This document shows, in pieces, positions 1 to 8,612 of a stretch of DNA of 36,208 bases. This DNA comes from Mycobacterium sp. E3251 (GTDB lineage Bacteria > Actinomycetota > Actinomycetes > Mycobacteriales > Mycobacteriaceae), in NCBI RefSeq assembly GCF_001666835.1, contig NZ_LZJF01000026.1, positions 1 through 36,208 of the forward strand. The letters are read 5' to 3'. Made by a program: the position numbers and the translations under genes. Position 1 is the stretch's first letter. The number at the start of each line of letters is the position of its first letter. The notes beneath the pieces are model-generated. The model was not told where the DNA came from, did not search any database, and saw nothing but the letters and a program-made list of their open reading frames with translations.

Positions 1-1058
<1,058 letters not shown>

Positions 1059-1421
1059 CTAGCCGCGCGCAACCGCTCCCCGCGCTCCCCGGCAAATCCG
1101 GCCGGCCCGCTAAATCTCGCTGCGAGTCGAAGCACCAGCCACCCCGATGGCGGCGCTGCGCTCAACACCGTGGCTGTCGGGCCGGTCGCCGTTCCCGCAG
1201 GTAAAGAGGCGGGGCAGAGCAGGAGTCGCCGGCGCCGCGCACCCACCGGTGCACCTCGACACCCCCAAGACACCCCGAACGTTTCCCCACTGTTTACGTT
1301 GTGACGCCACATCGACCGGCCACGGTGACGTGACTTCTCTTAAGATCGAGTCGATCCGTGCAAACCGGCTAGCCCGGGATTCAGTTAGGCGCGGGCGAGC
1401 TTCATCGCAGTAGGTAAAGGA
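1059..1421. other. Intergenic region between mbtI and a short unknown gene
   Basis: No convincing gene is seen. Open frames on both strands are short, rich in Arg, Pro and Ala, and lack a ribosome binding site. Close to its right end, TAAGAT at 1341-1346 fits the mycobacterial -10 pattern TANNNT and could give a transcript starting near 1353 for the rightward genes. No clear -35 element precedes it. Confidence 0.5.
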
Positions 1422-1428
1422 GTGGCGC

Positions 1429-1476
1429 GTGAACTCCTATCTGGACGACTGTTCGCGAGCGACGCCATGTTCGTGA
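1429..1476 (+). CDS. Possible 15-residue upstream ORF
   Basis: A GTG at 1429 follows AGGAG (1418-1422) at good spacing and opens a 15-codon frame, MNSYLDDCSRATPCS. Its TGA stop (1474-1476) lies inside the beginning of the next gene, whose ATG is at 1467. This could be a translated leader coupled to the next gene, or the Shine-Dalgarno sequence may simply serve a different start. The peptide has two separated cysteines but not the clustered Cys codons of the sirA and subI leaders. Only conservation of this frame would settle it. Confidence 0.3.
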   Translation: MNSYLDDCSRATPCS

Positions 1477-1679
1477 TCCGGCTCGCGAACGGCGAAGAGG
1501 TCCAGGGCGGCGAGAGTGACGAACTCGAAATCAACCAGGAGACCGGCGTGCTCACGGTTTCACGCGTTGACGGTTTCGAGAAAATCACCACCCATTACTC
1601 ACCAATGGCATGGCTGTCGGTGACACACCGCCAGAAGGGCGTCGGGGTCCGGCCGTCGGTTATTTCGTCGGCGCGTTGA
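1467..1679 (+). CDS. Small protein of unknown function (70 aa)
   Basis: I do not recognise this gene. From the ATG at 1467 it encodes about 70 residues, beginning MFVIRLANGEEVQGG and continuing with a mixed beta-type pattern (TGVLTVSRVDGF, then THYSPMAW). Third codon positions are mostly G or C, as in neighbouring true genes, which supports coding. The same frame is open back to a GTG at 1422, but that start would overlap the only good ribosome binding site (1418-1422). The ATG has no strong ribosome binding site of its own and may be reached by coupling from the short frame at 1429-1476. No signal peptide or membrane segment is seen. It could be a small soluble regulator or binding protein, but nothing shows this. 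Confidence 0.5.
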   Translation: MFVIRLANGEEVQGGESDELEINQETGVLTVSRVDGFEKITTHYSPMAWLSVTHRQKGVGVRPSVISSAR

Positions 1680-1968
1680 TTCTGAGCTGACCCCACAGCA
1701 AATACACAGCACTTTCCCACCAAATTCACGCCTGCCAAACCGACGGCGCGCGTTCGACAACTGGCCAGCCATAGGCTTCTGAGCAGCGGTTTCTCCGCGC
1801 ACCGGTTCGTCCACAGCGCTGCGACACGCTCGTACTACATGCTTTGCATTCGAGTGGCGGTTTGACACCCACGGGGATAGGTTTTGCTCGGTCGTCGGGA
1901 TGTTCGTGGTGGCTCCGCTTGCGGACGGTGCTTTCCCTGATCACCGCACTCATCGAGGGAGGCATCGA

Positions 1969-3204
1969 ATGCTGCAAGAGTTCTGGCAGAACTTCACCCA
2001 TAACCTGTTCAAGCCGCTCCTGCTGTTCTTCTACTTCGGTTTCCTCATCCCGATCCTGAAGGTGCGCTTCGAATTTCCCTATGTGATCTACCAGGGCCTG
2101 ACCATGTATCTGCTGCTGGCCATCGGCTGGCACGGCGGTGAAGAGCTCGCCAAGATCAGCGCCGGCAGCGTCGGTGGGATCGTGGGCTTCATGGTGTTGG
2201 GCTTCGTGCTCAACTTCGTGATCGGCGGGATCGCCTACCTGCTGCTGAATTGGCTGACCTCCCTTCGAAGAATCGACCGGGCGACGGTCGCCGGGTATTA
2301 CGGATCGGACTCGGCGGGGACGTTCGCCACCTGCGTGGCCGTCCTGACCGCCATCGGCATGGCGTTCAACGCCTACATGCCGGTCATGTTGGCGGTCATG
2401 GAGATTCCGGGTTGCCTGGTGGCGTTGTACTTCGTGGCGCGACTTCGCCACCGCGGCATGGACGAGGCGGGCAACATGATCGACGAGCCGGGCTACGTCG
2501 CGCCGGTGAGGGTCGGCGTCGGGCCCGGCACCGCGGCCCAGCCCCCGCACGGCCAGAGCCTCGAGGCCGAGCTCGAGCGCGGGATCGAGCAGGAGCTCGA
2601 ATTTTCCCTGGAAAAGCTCGACCATCCGGACTGGGAGCCCGACCAGAGCCCGACCCGCAGGGGCAGCAAGCGGGTGCCGATCTTCTCGCGGGAGCTCTTT
2701 CAGGAGGTTTTCCTCAACCCCGGGCTCGTCCTGCTGATGGGAGGCATCATCATCGGCCTGGTCAGCGGGCTGCAGGGGCAGAAGGTGGTCGCCGACGACG
2801 ACAAGTTCTTCGTCATGGCGTTCCAGGGCGTGCTCTGTTTGTTCTTGCTCGAGATGGGCATGACGGCGTCGCGGAAGTTGAAGGATTTGCGAACGGCCGG
2901 CCCAGGTTTCATCCTCTTCGGGCTGCTGGCGCCGAACCTCTTTGCGCCGCTTGGCATCCTGGTCGCCCACATCTACTCCTCGCTCGCCCACGTCGATTTC
3001 AAGCCGGGAACCTATGTGCTTTTCGCGGTGCTCTGCGGTGCGGCGTCGTATATCGCCGTCCCGGCGGTCCAGCGGCTGGCGATACCGGAGGCCAGTCCCA
3101 CCCTGCCGTTGGCCGCATCGCTCGGTTTGACGTTCTCCTACAACGTGACGATTGGGATCCCGCTTTACATCGAGGTCAATCGGCTGATCGGCCACTGGTT
3201 CTAG
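1969..3204 (+). CDS. SbtA-family (Sbt_1) sodium/bicarbonate symporter-like permease, copy 1
   Basis: Integral membrane protein of 411 residues, corresponding to Rv2387 of M. tuberculosis by position and family. SbtA proteins take up bicarbonate with sodium in cyanobacteria; the mycobacterial substrate is not established. About ten hydrophobic segments form two halves separated by a hydrophilic, Glu-rich loop at roughly residues 155-240. The first half carries GYYGSDSAGTFATCVAVL. The second carries ASYIAVPAVQRLAIPEASP and LGLTFSYNVTIGIPLY, both typical of the Sbt_1 family. The ATG at 1969 is chosen because GGGAGG lies just upstream and because copy 2 starts at the same residue; the open frame itself extends further upstream. 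TTGACA at 1862-1867 and TAGGTT at 1878-1883 are possible promoter elements but are spaced too closely to be convincing. No SbtB/PII-like partner gene is adjacent. Confidence 0.85.
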   Translation: MLQEFWQNFTHNLFKPLLLFFYFGFLIPILKVRFEFPYVIYQGLTMYLLLAIGWHGGEELAKISAGSVGGIVGFMVLGFVLNFVIGGIAYLLLNWLTSLRRIDRATVAGYYGSDSAGTFATCVAVLTAIGMAFNAYMPVMLAVMEIPGCLVALYFVARLRHRGMDEAGNMIDEPGYVAPVRVGVGPGTAAQPPHGQSLEAELERGIEQELEFSLEKLDHPDWEPDQSPTRRGSKRVPIFSRELFQEVFLNPGLVLLMGGIIIGLVSGLQGQKVVADDDKFFVMAFQGVLCLFLLEMGMTASRKLKDLRTAGPGFILFGLLAPNLFAPLGILVAHIYSSLAHVDFKPGTYVLFAVLCGAASYIAVPAVQRLAIPEASPTLPLAASLGLTFSYNVTIGIPLYIEVNRLIGHWF

Positions 3205-3428
3205 TTACGCTCGACCGGCCGGCCCTGGCACCGGCGAATAGTGGTGAGCGACAGTTCCTTTGACCGGCCGGGCGGGACCTGGGTCGACGCCCGAACCAGC
3301 TGATGTTAATTGTTCGTAAAGACGGTTGGGTGGGCTCGCCGAAGCGCGTGGGTTTCCACTAAGTTCGTGGGCGCCGCGAGTCGCGTGCTGCCGGCCGCTG
3401 CGCCGGACTGCGTCGCCAGGAGGCGCCC

Positions 3429-4646
3429 ATGCTCTACGAGTTGTGGCAGAACTTCATCCACAATCTCTTCAAGCCACTGTTGCTGTTCTTCTATTTCGGG
3501 TTCCTCATCCCGATTCTGAAGGTGCGGTTCGAGTTTCCATACGTGATCTACCAGGGCCTGACCATGTACCTGCTGGTGGCCATCGGCTGGCAGGGTGGCG
3601 AGGAGCTCGCCAAAGTCAAACCGGCCGACATCGACAACATCGCGGGGTTCGTAGCGCTGGGCTTCGTGCTGAATTTCGTGATCGGTGCACTCACCTACTT
3701 GTTGCTGCGCTATCTGACCCGGCTGCGGCGGGTCGATAGGGCGACGGTTGCCGGCTACTACGGATCGGACTCAGCCGGCACGTTCGCCACCTGCGTGGCC
3801 GTACTGACCAGCGTCGGGATCGCCTTCGACGCCTACATGCCGGTCCTGCTGGCGTTCATGGAGATTCCCGGCTGCCTGGTGGCGCTGTACCTGGTGGCCC
3901 GACTGCGGCACCGGGGGATGGACGACTCCGGCTACCTGCCCGACGAACACGGCTACACGGCTGCCGTCAGGGTCGGACCGGGTGCGGCCGCCCAAGCAGA
4001 AGGCGTCGACGACCGACTCGAGCGCGGAATCGAGCAAGAGCTGGAGTTATCGCTGGAAAAGCGCGAACATCCCGAGCGGGACGGGGGCACCCCGCAGCGC
4101 AGGAATGCCCCGTTGTTCTCGCGCGCGATTTTGCAGGAAGTGTTCCTCAACCCCGGACTCATCCTGCTCGTCGGCGGCATCGCCATCGGTTTCATCGGTG
4201 CGCTGCAGGGCCAGAAGGTTGTGCACGACCAGAACGAGCTGTTCGTCGCGGCGTTTCAGGGTGTGCTCTGCCTGTTCCTGCTCGAAATGGGCATGACGGC
4301 GTCCCGCAAGTTACGGGATCTCAAACTGGCCGGCAGCGGGTTCATCGTCTTCGGCTTGTTGGCGCCCAATGTCTTTGCGACACTCGGCATTCTGGGCGCC
4401 TACTGCTACGCCAACCTCACCGATACACACTTTCAGCCAGGTACCTATGTGCTGTTCGCCGTGCTGTGCGGCTCGGCGTCCTACATCACGCTGCCCGCGG
4501 TGCAGCGGCTGGGTATCCCCGAGGCGAGCCCGACCTTGCCGCTGGCCGCCGCGCTGGGCCTGACATTCTCCTACACCGTCACCATCGGGATTCCGCTCTA
4601 CATCGAAATCAATCACGCAGTCGCGCACTGGTTCCCAAGCAGCTGA
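3429..4646 (+). CDS. SbtA-family (Sbt_1) permease, copy 2
   Basis: A tandem paralogue of the preceding gene, 405 residues long. The first 60 or so residues are nearly identical between the copies (shared LFKPLLLFFYFGFLIPILKV), and both halves keep the family motifs GYYGSDSAGTFATCVAVL and FSYTVTIGIPLY. The largest differences are in the central hydrophilic loop (about residues 155-235), where this copy is shorter. A strong ribosome binding site AGGAGG (3418-3423) precedes the ATG by five bases. A 224-base spacer separates the copies, enough for a separate promoter, though none is clear. Both copies look intact, so the duplication may allow different expression or affinity. The gene ends 3 bases before the convergent hemW stop. 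Confidence 0.85.
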   Translation: MLYELWQNFIHNLFKPLLLFFYFGFLIPILKVRFEFPYVIYQGLTMYLLVAIGWQGGEELAKVKPADIDNIAGFVALGFVLNFVIGALTYLLLRYLTRLRRVDRATVAGYYGSDSAGTFATCVAVLTSVGIAFDAYMPVLLAFMEIPGCLVALYLVARLRHRGMDDSGYLPDEHGYTAAVRVGPGAAAQAEGVDDRLERGIEQELELSLEKREHPERDGGTPQRRNAPLFSRAILQEVFLNPGLILLVGGIAIGFIGALQGQKVVHDQNELFVAAFQGVLCLFLLEMGMTASRKLRDLKLAGSGFIVFGLLAPNVFATLGILGAYCYANLTDTHFQPGTYVLFAVLCGSASYITLPAVQRLGIPEASPTLPLAAALGLTFSYTVTIGIPLYIEINHAVAHWFPSS

Positions 4647-4649
4647 GCA

Positions 4650-5822
4650 CTACCCGAGGACGGCGCGCACCACTGCATCGGCCAGCAGCCGACCGCGCGG
4701 CGTGAGGACGAATCGATCGACGTCGGAGACCAGCAATCCGTCCGCGACCGCCCCTTCGGCGCGCTCGAGTTCGGCGGGGCTCAGCACATCACGCGGAAGA
4801 CCATGCCGCAGGCGCGTTTTCAACAGCACGTCTTCGGTGTGCAGGGCGTCGGCGTCCAGTCGCTCGAAACCTCCCACCGGCAGTCTGGGAGCGGCCAGCA
4901 TCTCCGCGTAGGCGTTGGGGTGCTTCACATTCCACCACCGGGTGGCACCGACGTAGCCATGGGCTCCGGGCCCCGCACCCCACCACTGGCCACCGTCCCA
5001 ATAGCCGAGGTTGTGGCGGCATTCGCCGCCGGGCCGCGACCAGTTGGACACTTCGTACCAGGCCATTCCGGCCTCGGACAACCGGGCATCGACCAGCTCG
5101 TAACGGTGCGCGAGCACGTCGTCGTCCGGAGCCGCCAGCTCGCCACGCCGGACGCGCCGGGCCAGCGCGGTGCCCTCCTCGACGACCAGCGCGTAGGCCG
5201 ACACGTGGTCGACGCCGGTCTCGATCGCCGTGTCCACCGAACGCAGCAGATCGTCGTCGGACTCCCCCGGCGTTCCATAGATCAGATCCAGGCTGACGTG
5301 CTCGAAGCCCGCCTCCAACGCTTCGCGCGCGGCGGCGGCCGATCGGTTGGGGGTGTGAATGCGGTCGAGGACTCCCAGCACCCTGGGTGACACCGACTGC
5401 ATGCCGAGCGACACCCGCGTGTAACCGGCCGCGCGGATGGCGTCGAAGAAGTCCGGCCAGGCCGACTCTGGGTTGGCCTCCGTGGTGATCTCGGCGTCCG
5501 GCGCCAGCGCGAAATGCTCACGCACCATGTCCAGCACCGCCGCCACGCGCGCGCCGCCCAGCAGTGACGGCGTACCTCCCCCGACGAACACCGTGTTCAC
5601 GGTCGGTTGGGAAAGCCGCTCGGCGGCCAGCTTCAACTCGGTCCGCAGCGCAGCCAACCAGGCGTCGGGGTTCACACCGCCCAACTCGGCGGGCGTGTAG
5701 GTGTTGAAATCGCAGTAGCCGCAACGCGTTATGCAGAACGGGACGTGGATGTACACCCCGAACGGCCGCCCGGGGACGGGCTGCAGTTCGGGCAGCTCGG
5801 CCGTTTCCTCGCGAAGTGCCAT
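4650..5822 (-). CDS. hemW: Heme chaperone HemW (radical SAM; often annotated hemN)
   Basis: Radical SAM protein of 390 residues, matching Rv2388c by position. The cluster motif near the N-terminus is CITRCGYCDF, the CxxxCxxCxF form typical of HemW; true coproporphyrinogen oxidase HemN has CxxxCxxCxC. The HemW signature HNxxYW is present as HNLGYW, followed by GGQWWGAGPGAHGY. HemW binds heme and passes it to haem proteins instead of oxidising coproporphyrinogen. The glycine-rich segment VFVGGGTPSLL is the usual SAM-contact motif. The ATG at 5822 is chosen over an in-frame start at 5873 because the upstream extension is Arg-rich and not typical of the family. In this window the gene is separated from sirA only by a short intergenic region; the rpfD region found there in M. 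tuberculosis is absent. Confidence 0.88.
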   Translation of the reverse strand: MALREETAELPELQPVPGRPFGVYIHVPFCITRCGYCDFNTYTPAELGGVNPDAWLAALRTELKLAAERLSQPTVNTVFVGGGTPSLLGGARVAAVLDMVREHFALAPDAEITTEANPESAWPDFFDAIRAAGYTRVSLGMQSVSPRVLGVLDRIHTPNRSAAAAREALEAGFEHVSLDLIYGTPGESDDDLLRSVDTAIETGVDHVSAYALVVEEGTALARRVRRGELAAPDDDVLAHRYELVDARLSEAGMAWYEVSNWSRPGGECRHNLGYWDGGQWWGAGPGAHGYVGATRWWNVKHPNAYAEMLAAPRLPVGGFERLDADALHTEDVLLKTRLRHGLPRDVLSPAELERAEGAVADGLLVSDVDRFVLTPRGRLLADAVVRAVLG

Positions 5823-5979
5823 GCCAAATGATCCCACGGTGGGCGGTACCCGGCCGCGGCGTCGATCCCGCACTCGACGCTTTCCTGGGTTTTCTCACCG
5901 GGACGGCCAGCTTAATCCGAATTGCGCTCACCGTGAGCGGATATTTGACCTGGTGGCACGGCCCCCCGATGGGGCATGG

Positions 5980-5985
5980 CACAAT
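5980..5985 (+). promoter_or_regulatory. -10 element for a leaderless sirA-operon transcript
   Basis: CACAAT lies six bases before the GTG at 5992. That is the spacing expected when transcription starts at the first base of the start codon. It matches the mycobacterial pattern TANNNT at all but the first base. No clear -35 element is seen, as is common for leaderless mycobacterial promoters. Confidence 0.5.
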
Positions 5986-5991
5986 GGACGC

Positions 5992-6084
5992 GTGACCGTC
6001 GCTCAGCCCAGCCTTCGCATTGCGCTCGTGGCGCGGCGGCACATTGATCTCAAGCGTGTTTGCAGCTGTTGCTGTCTCCCTTGA
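5992..6084 (+). CDS. Poly-cysteine leader peptide upstream of sirA-cysH
   Basis: A 30-residue ORF from the GTG at 5992 to the TGA at 6082-6084. It ends in RVCSCCCLP, with four Cys codons in five positions (TGC AGC TGT TGC TGT, 6061-6075). The frame would be leaderless: a -10-like hexamer sits six bases upstream and there is no ribosome binding site. Short leaderless ORFs with terminal Cys clusters act as cysteine-responsive attenuators of sulfur genes in mycobacteria. By that model, ribosomes stall at the Cys codons when Cys-tRNA is scarce, which opens the downstream ribosome binding site. The stop overlaps an ATG (TGATG) that opens only a two-codon frame. The ORF ends 108 bases before the sirA start. 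It would be missed by most gene callers. The sequence shows the Cys cluster and placement; the regulation is inferred. Confidence 0.8.
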   Translation: MTVAQPSLRIALVARRHIDLKRVCSCCCLP

Positions 6085-6192
6085 TGTCGTAGACCCGCCC
6101 ACCTGTACGTCCAGCTGGCATCGGATCTGCGCCGCCGATACCACCGGTGAGCTGCGCCTCTATGCCTGCGATGTCGAGAAGGAGTCCTCCGA
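6061..6192 (+). promoter_or_regulatory. sirA: Candidate cysteine-responsive attenuator of sirA-cysH
   Basis: CTCCCTT at 6076-6082 encodes Leu-Pro and the first base of the stop, directly after the Cys codons. It can pair with the sirA ribosome binding site AAGGAG (6179-6184) with one bulged base. A ribosome stalled on the Cys codons would cover or disturb this segment and free the site. The pairing was found by eye; no folding energy was computed, and other pairings within the 108-base spacer are possible. Confidence 0.4.
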
Positions 6193-7860
6193 ATGACCAC
6201 AGCCCGACAGGCAAAACCTCGTAACGAGGGCCAGTGGGCGCTGGGAGACCGGGAACCACTCAATCCCAACGAAGAGATGAAGCGCGCCGGCGCCCCCCTC
6301 GAGGTGCGCGAACGCATCGAGAACGTCTACGCCCAGTCCGGGTTCGACAGCATCGACAAGAGCGACCTGCGCGGGCGCTTCCGCTGGTGGGGCCTCTACA
6401 CCCAGCGCGAACAGGGTTACGACGGCACCTTCACCGGCGACGAGAACGCCGATCTGCTCGAAGCCAAGTACTTCATGATGCGGGTGCGCTGCGACGGCGG
6501 CGCGCTCTCGGCCGCCGCGCTGCGCACGGTCGGCCAGATCTCGACCGAGTTCGGCCGCGACACCGCGGACATCTCCGATCGCCAGAACGTGCAGATGCAC
6601 TGGATCGAGGTCGAAAACGTCCCCGAAATCTGGCGGCGGCTCGCCGCCGTCGGGCTGCAGACCGCCGAGGCGTGCGGCGACTGCCCGCGCGTCATCCTGG
6701 GTTCGCCGCTGGCCGGCGAATCGCTCGATGAGGTGATCGACCCGACCTGGGCGATCGACGAGATCGTGCGCCGCTACATCGGCCAGCCGGATTTCGCCGA
6801 CCTGCCGCGCAAGTACAAGACGGCGATCTCGGGCCTGCAGGACGTCGCGCACGAGATCAACGACATCGCCTTCATCGGTGTCAACCATCCCGAGCACGGG
6901 CCCGGGCTGGACCTGTGGGTCGGCGGCGGCCTGTCGACCAACCCGATGCTGGCCCAGCGGGTCGGCGCCTGGGTGCCGCTGGACGAGGTGCCCGAGGTGT
7001 GGGAGGCCGTGACGTCGATCTTCCGCGATTACGGCTACCGGCGCCTGCGGTCCAAGGCCCGGTTGAAGTTCTTGATCAAGGACTGGGGCATAGCCAAGTT
7101 CCGTGAAGTTCTCGAAACCGAGTACCTCAAGCGGCCGCTGATCGACGGCCCGGCCCCAGAGCCGCTCAAGCATCCGATCGACCACATCGGGGTGCAACGG
7201 CTCAAGAACGGGCTCAACGCCGTCGGGGCGGCTCCGATCGCCGGACGGGTCTCGGGGACCATCCTGTCGGCTGTGGCCGACCTGATGGACCGGGCCGGCT
7301 CGGACCGGATCCGGTTCACTCCGTACCAGAAGCTGGTCATCCTCGACGTAGCCGACGACAAGCTCGACGATGTGCTCGCGGGCCTGGAGGCGCTCGGGTT
7401 GCAAACCAAACCGTCCCAGTGGCGCCGCAATCTAATGGCCTGCACGGGGATCGAATACTGCAAGTTGTCGTTCGCCGAAACCCGGGGCAAGGCCCAGGCC
7501 TTGGTGCCCGAGCTGGAACGCCGGCTCGAGGACCTCAACTCCGTGCTCGACGTACCGGTCACCGTCAACATCAACGGTTGTCCGAACTCGTGCGCGCGGA
7601 TTCAGGTGGCCGACATCGGCTTCAAGGGTCAGATGGTCGATGACGGCCATGGGGGCTCCGTCGAGGGTTTTCAGGTGCACCTGGGCGGCAGCCTCGGGCT
7701 GGACAGCGGATTCGGGCGAAAGCTGCGTCAGCACAAGGTCACCAGTGACGAGTTGGGCGACTATATCGACCGGGTGGTACGCAACTTCATCAAAAACCGC
7801 AGTGCGGGAGAACGGTTCGCGCAGTGGGCTATTCGGGCAGATGAGGACGATTTGAGATGA
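6193..7860 (+). CDS. sirA: Ferredoxin-dependent sulfite reductase SirA (NirA)
   Basis: Reduces sulfite to sulfide with six electrons from ferredoxin, the last reductive step of sulfate assimilation, in the cytoplasm. At 555 residues it has the same length as M. tuberculosis NirA/SirA (Rv2391). The coupled siroheme and [4Fe-4S] ligands are all visible: C417 and C423 in CTGIEYC, C463 and C467 in NGCPNSC. Tyr69 (WWGLY) and Cys161 (EACGDC), which form the unusual Tyr-Cys crosslink beside the siroheme in the M. tuberculosis enzyme, sit at the same positions. The two pseudo-symmetric nitrite/sulfite reductase halves are complete. The ATG at 6193 follows the ribosome binding site AAGGAG (6179-6184) at good spacing. 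Its stop overlaps the cysH start in ATGA, so the two are translationally coupled. The old name nirA reflects earlier annotation as nitrite reductase. Confidence 0.95.
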   Translation: MTTARQAKPRNEGQWALGDREPLNPNEEMKRAGAPLEVRERIENVYAQSGFDSIDKSDLRGRFRWWGLYTQREQGYDGTFTGDENADLLEAKYFMMRVRCDGGALSAAALRTVGQISTEFGRDTADISDRQNVQMHWIEVENVPEIWRRLAAVGLQTAEACGDCPRVILGSPLAGESLDEVIDPTWAIDEIVRRYIGQPDFADLPRKYKTAISGLQDVAHEINDIAFIGVNHPEHGPGLDLWVGGGLSTNPMLAQRVGAWVPLDEVPEVWEAVTSIFRDYGYRRLRSKARLKFLIKDWGIAKFREVLETEYLKRPLIDGPAPEPLKHPIDHIGVQRLKNGLNAVGAAPIAGRVSGTILSAVADLMDRAGSDRIRFTPYQKLVILDVADDKLDDVLAGLEALGLQTKPSQWRRNLMACTGIEYCKLSFAETRGKAQALVPELERRLEDLNSVLDVPVTVNINGCPNSCARIQVADIGFKGQMVDDGHGGSVEGFQVHLGGSLGLDSGFGRKLRQHKVTSDELGDYIDRVVRNFIKNRSAGERFAQWAIRADEDDLR

Positions 7861-8600
7861 GTGAACGGGCAACGAAACGGACCGAAGCCGAACTGCGGGA
7901 GCTGGCGGCGCGCGGCGCCACGGAGCTCGAGGGCGCCAGCGCGAGGGAGGTGTTGCTGTGGACCGATAAGCATTTCGGCGGCATCAACGGGCCCCGCGGC
8001 TGGGCCACCTGCAACTACGTGTTGACCTCCAGCATGCAGGAGGCCGTGCTGATCGATCTGGCTTCCAAGGTTCGGCCGGGTGTCCCGGTGGTTTTCCTGG
8101 ACACCGGCTACCACTTCGCCGAAACCATCGGAACGCGGGACGCGGTCGAGTCGGTCTACGACATCCACGTTCTCAACATCACCCCCGAGCAGACGGTGGC
8201 CGAGCAGGACCAGCTGATGGGAAAGAACCTCTTCGGGCGCGACCCGGGCGAATGCTGCCGGTTGCGCAAGGTCGTGCCGCTGCGCCGGGCCCTGAGCGGA
8301 TACTCCGCCTGGGTGACCGGGTTACGCCGGAGCGAAGCGAAGACCCGCGCCAACGCCCCGGTGATCGGCTTCGACGAGGGCTTCAAGCTGGTGAAGATCA
8401 ACCCCTTGGCGACGTGGACCGACGAGGACATGCAGAACTACATCGACGAGCACGGCGTACTGGTCAATCCGCTTGTCTACGACGGCTATCCGTCGATCGG
8501 CTGCGCTCCGTGCACGGCCAAGCCGCTCGCGGGCGCCGACCCGCGCAGCGGGCGCTGGCAGGGGCTGTCGAAAACCGAGTGCGGGCTGCACGCCTCGTAA
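7857..8600 (+). CDS. cysH: APS reductase CysH ([4Fe-4S] type)
   Basis: Reduces adenosine 5'-phosphosulfate to sulfite and AMP. The 247-residue protein has the cysteine pattern of assimilatory APS reductases: the pair C133-C134 in GECCRLRKVVPL and the pair C216/C219 in GCAPC bind a [4Fe-4S] cluster. PAPS reductases lack these pairs. The catalytic cysteine is C242 in the C-terminal ECGLH motif, which forms the S-sulfo intermediate. The start ATG overlaps the sirA stop by four bases, so product (sulfite) and consuming enzyme are made together. The gene ends 12 bases before the convergent cysA1 stop. In M. tuberculosis several genes (Rv2393 onwards) lie in that gap and are missing here. Confidence 0.94.
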   Translation: MSERATKRTEAELRELAARGATELEGASAREVLLWTDKHFGGINGPRGWATCNYVLTSSMQEAVLIDLASKVRPGVPVVFLDTGYHFAETIGTRDAVESVYDIHVLNITPEQTVAEQDQLMGKNLFGRDPGECCRLRKVVPLRRALSGYSAWVTGLRRSEAKTRANAPVIGFDEGFKLVKINPLATWTDEDMQNYIDEHGVLVNPLVYDGYPSIGCAPCTAKPLAGADPRSGRWQGLSKTECGLHAS

Positions 8601-8612
8601 CGGAGCCGGGCC

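Noticed and set aside
1147..1413. 88-codon frame in the gap after mbtI
   Set aside because: No ribosome binding site, Pro/Arg/His-rich, no family features; probably non-coding.
1862..1883. TTGACA plus TAGGTT as a promoter for the first SbtA-like gene
   Set aside because: The hexamers are about 10 bases apart, too close for a normal -35/-10 pair.
1726..3195. Long open frame (489 codons) on the minus strand
   Set aside because: It is antisense to the first SbtA-like gene and its product is rich in Arg, His, Asp and Gln with no family features; a shadow of high-GC codon use.
6160..7404. 414-codon minus-strand frame over sirA
   Set aside because: Antisense to sirA, which has all cluster ligands in the other strand.
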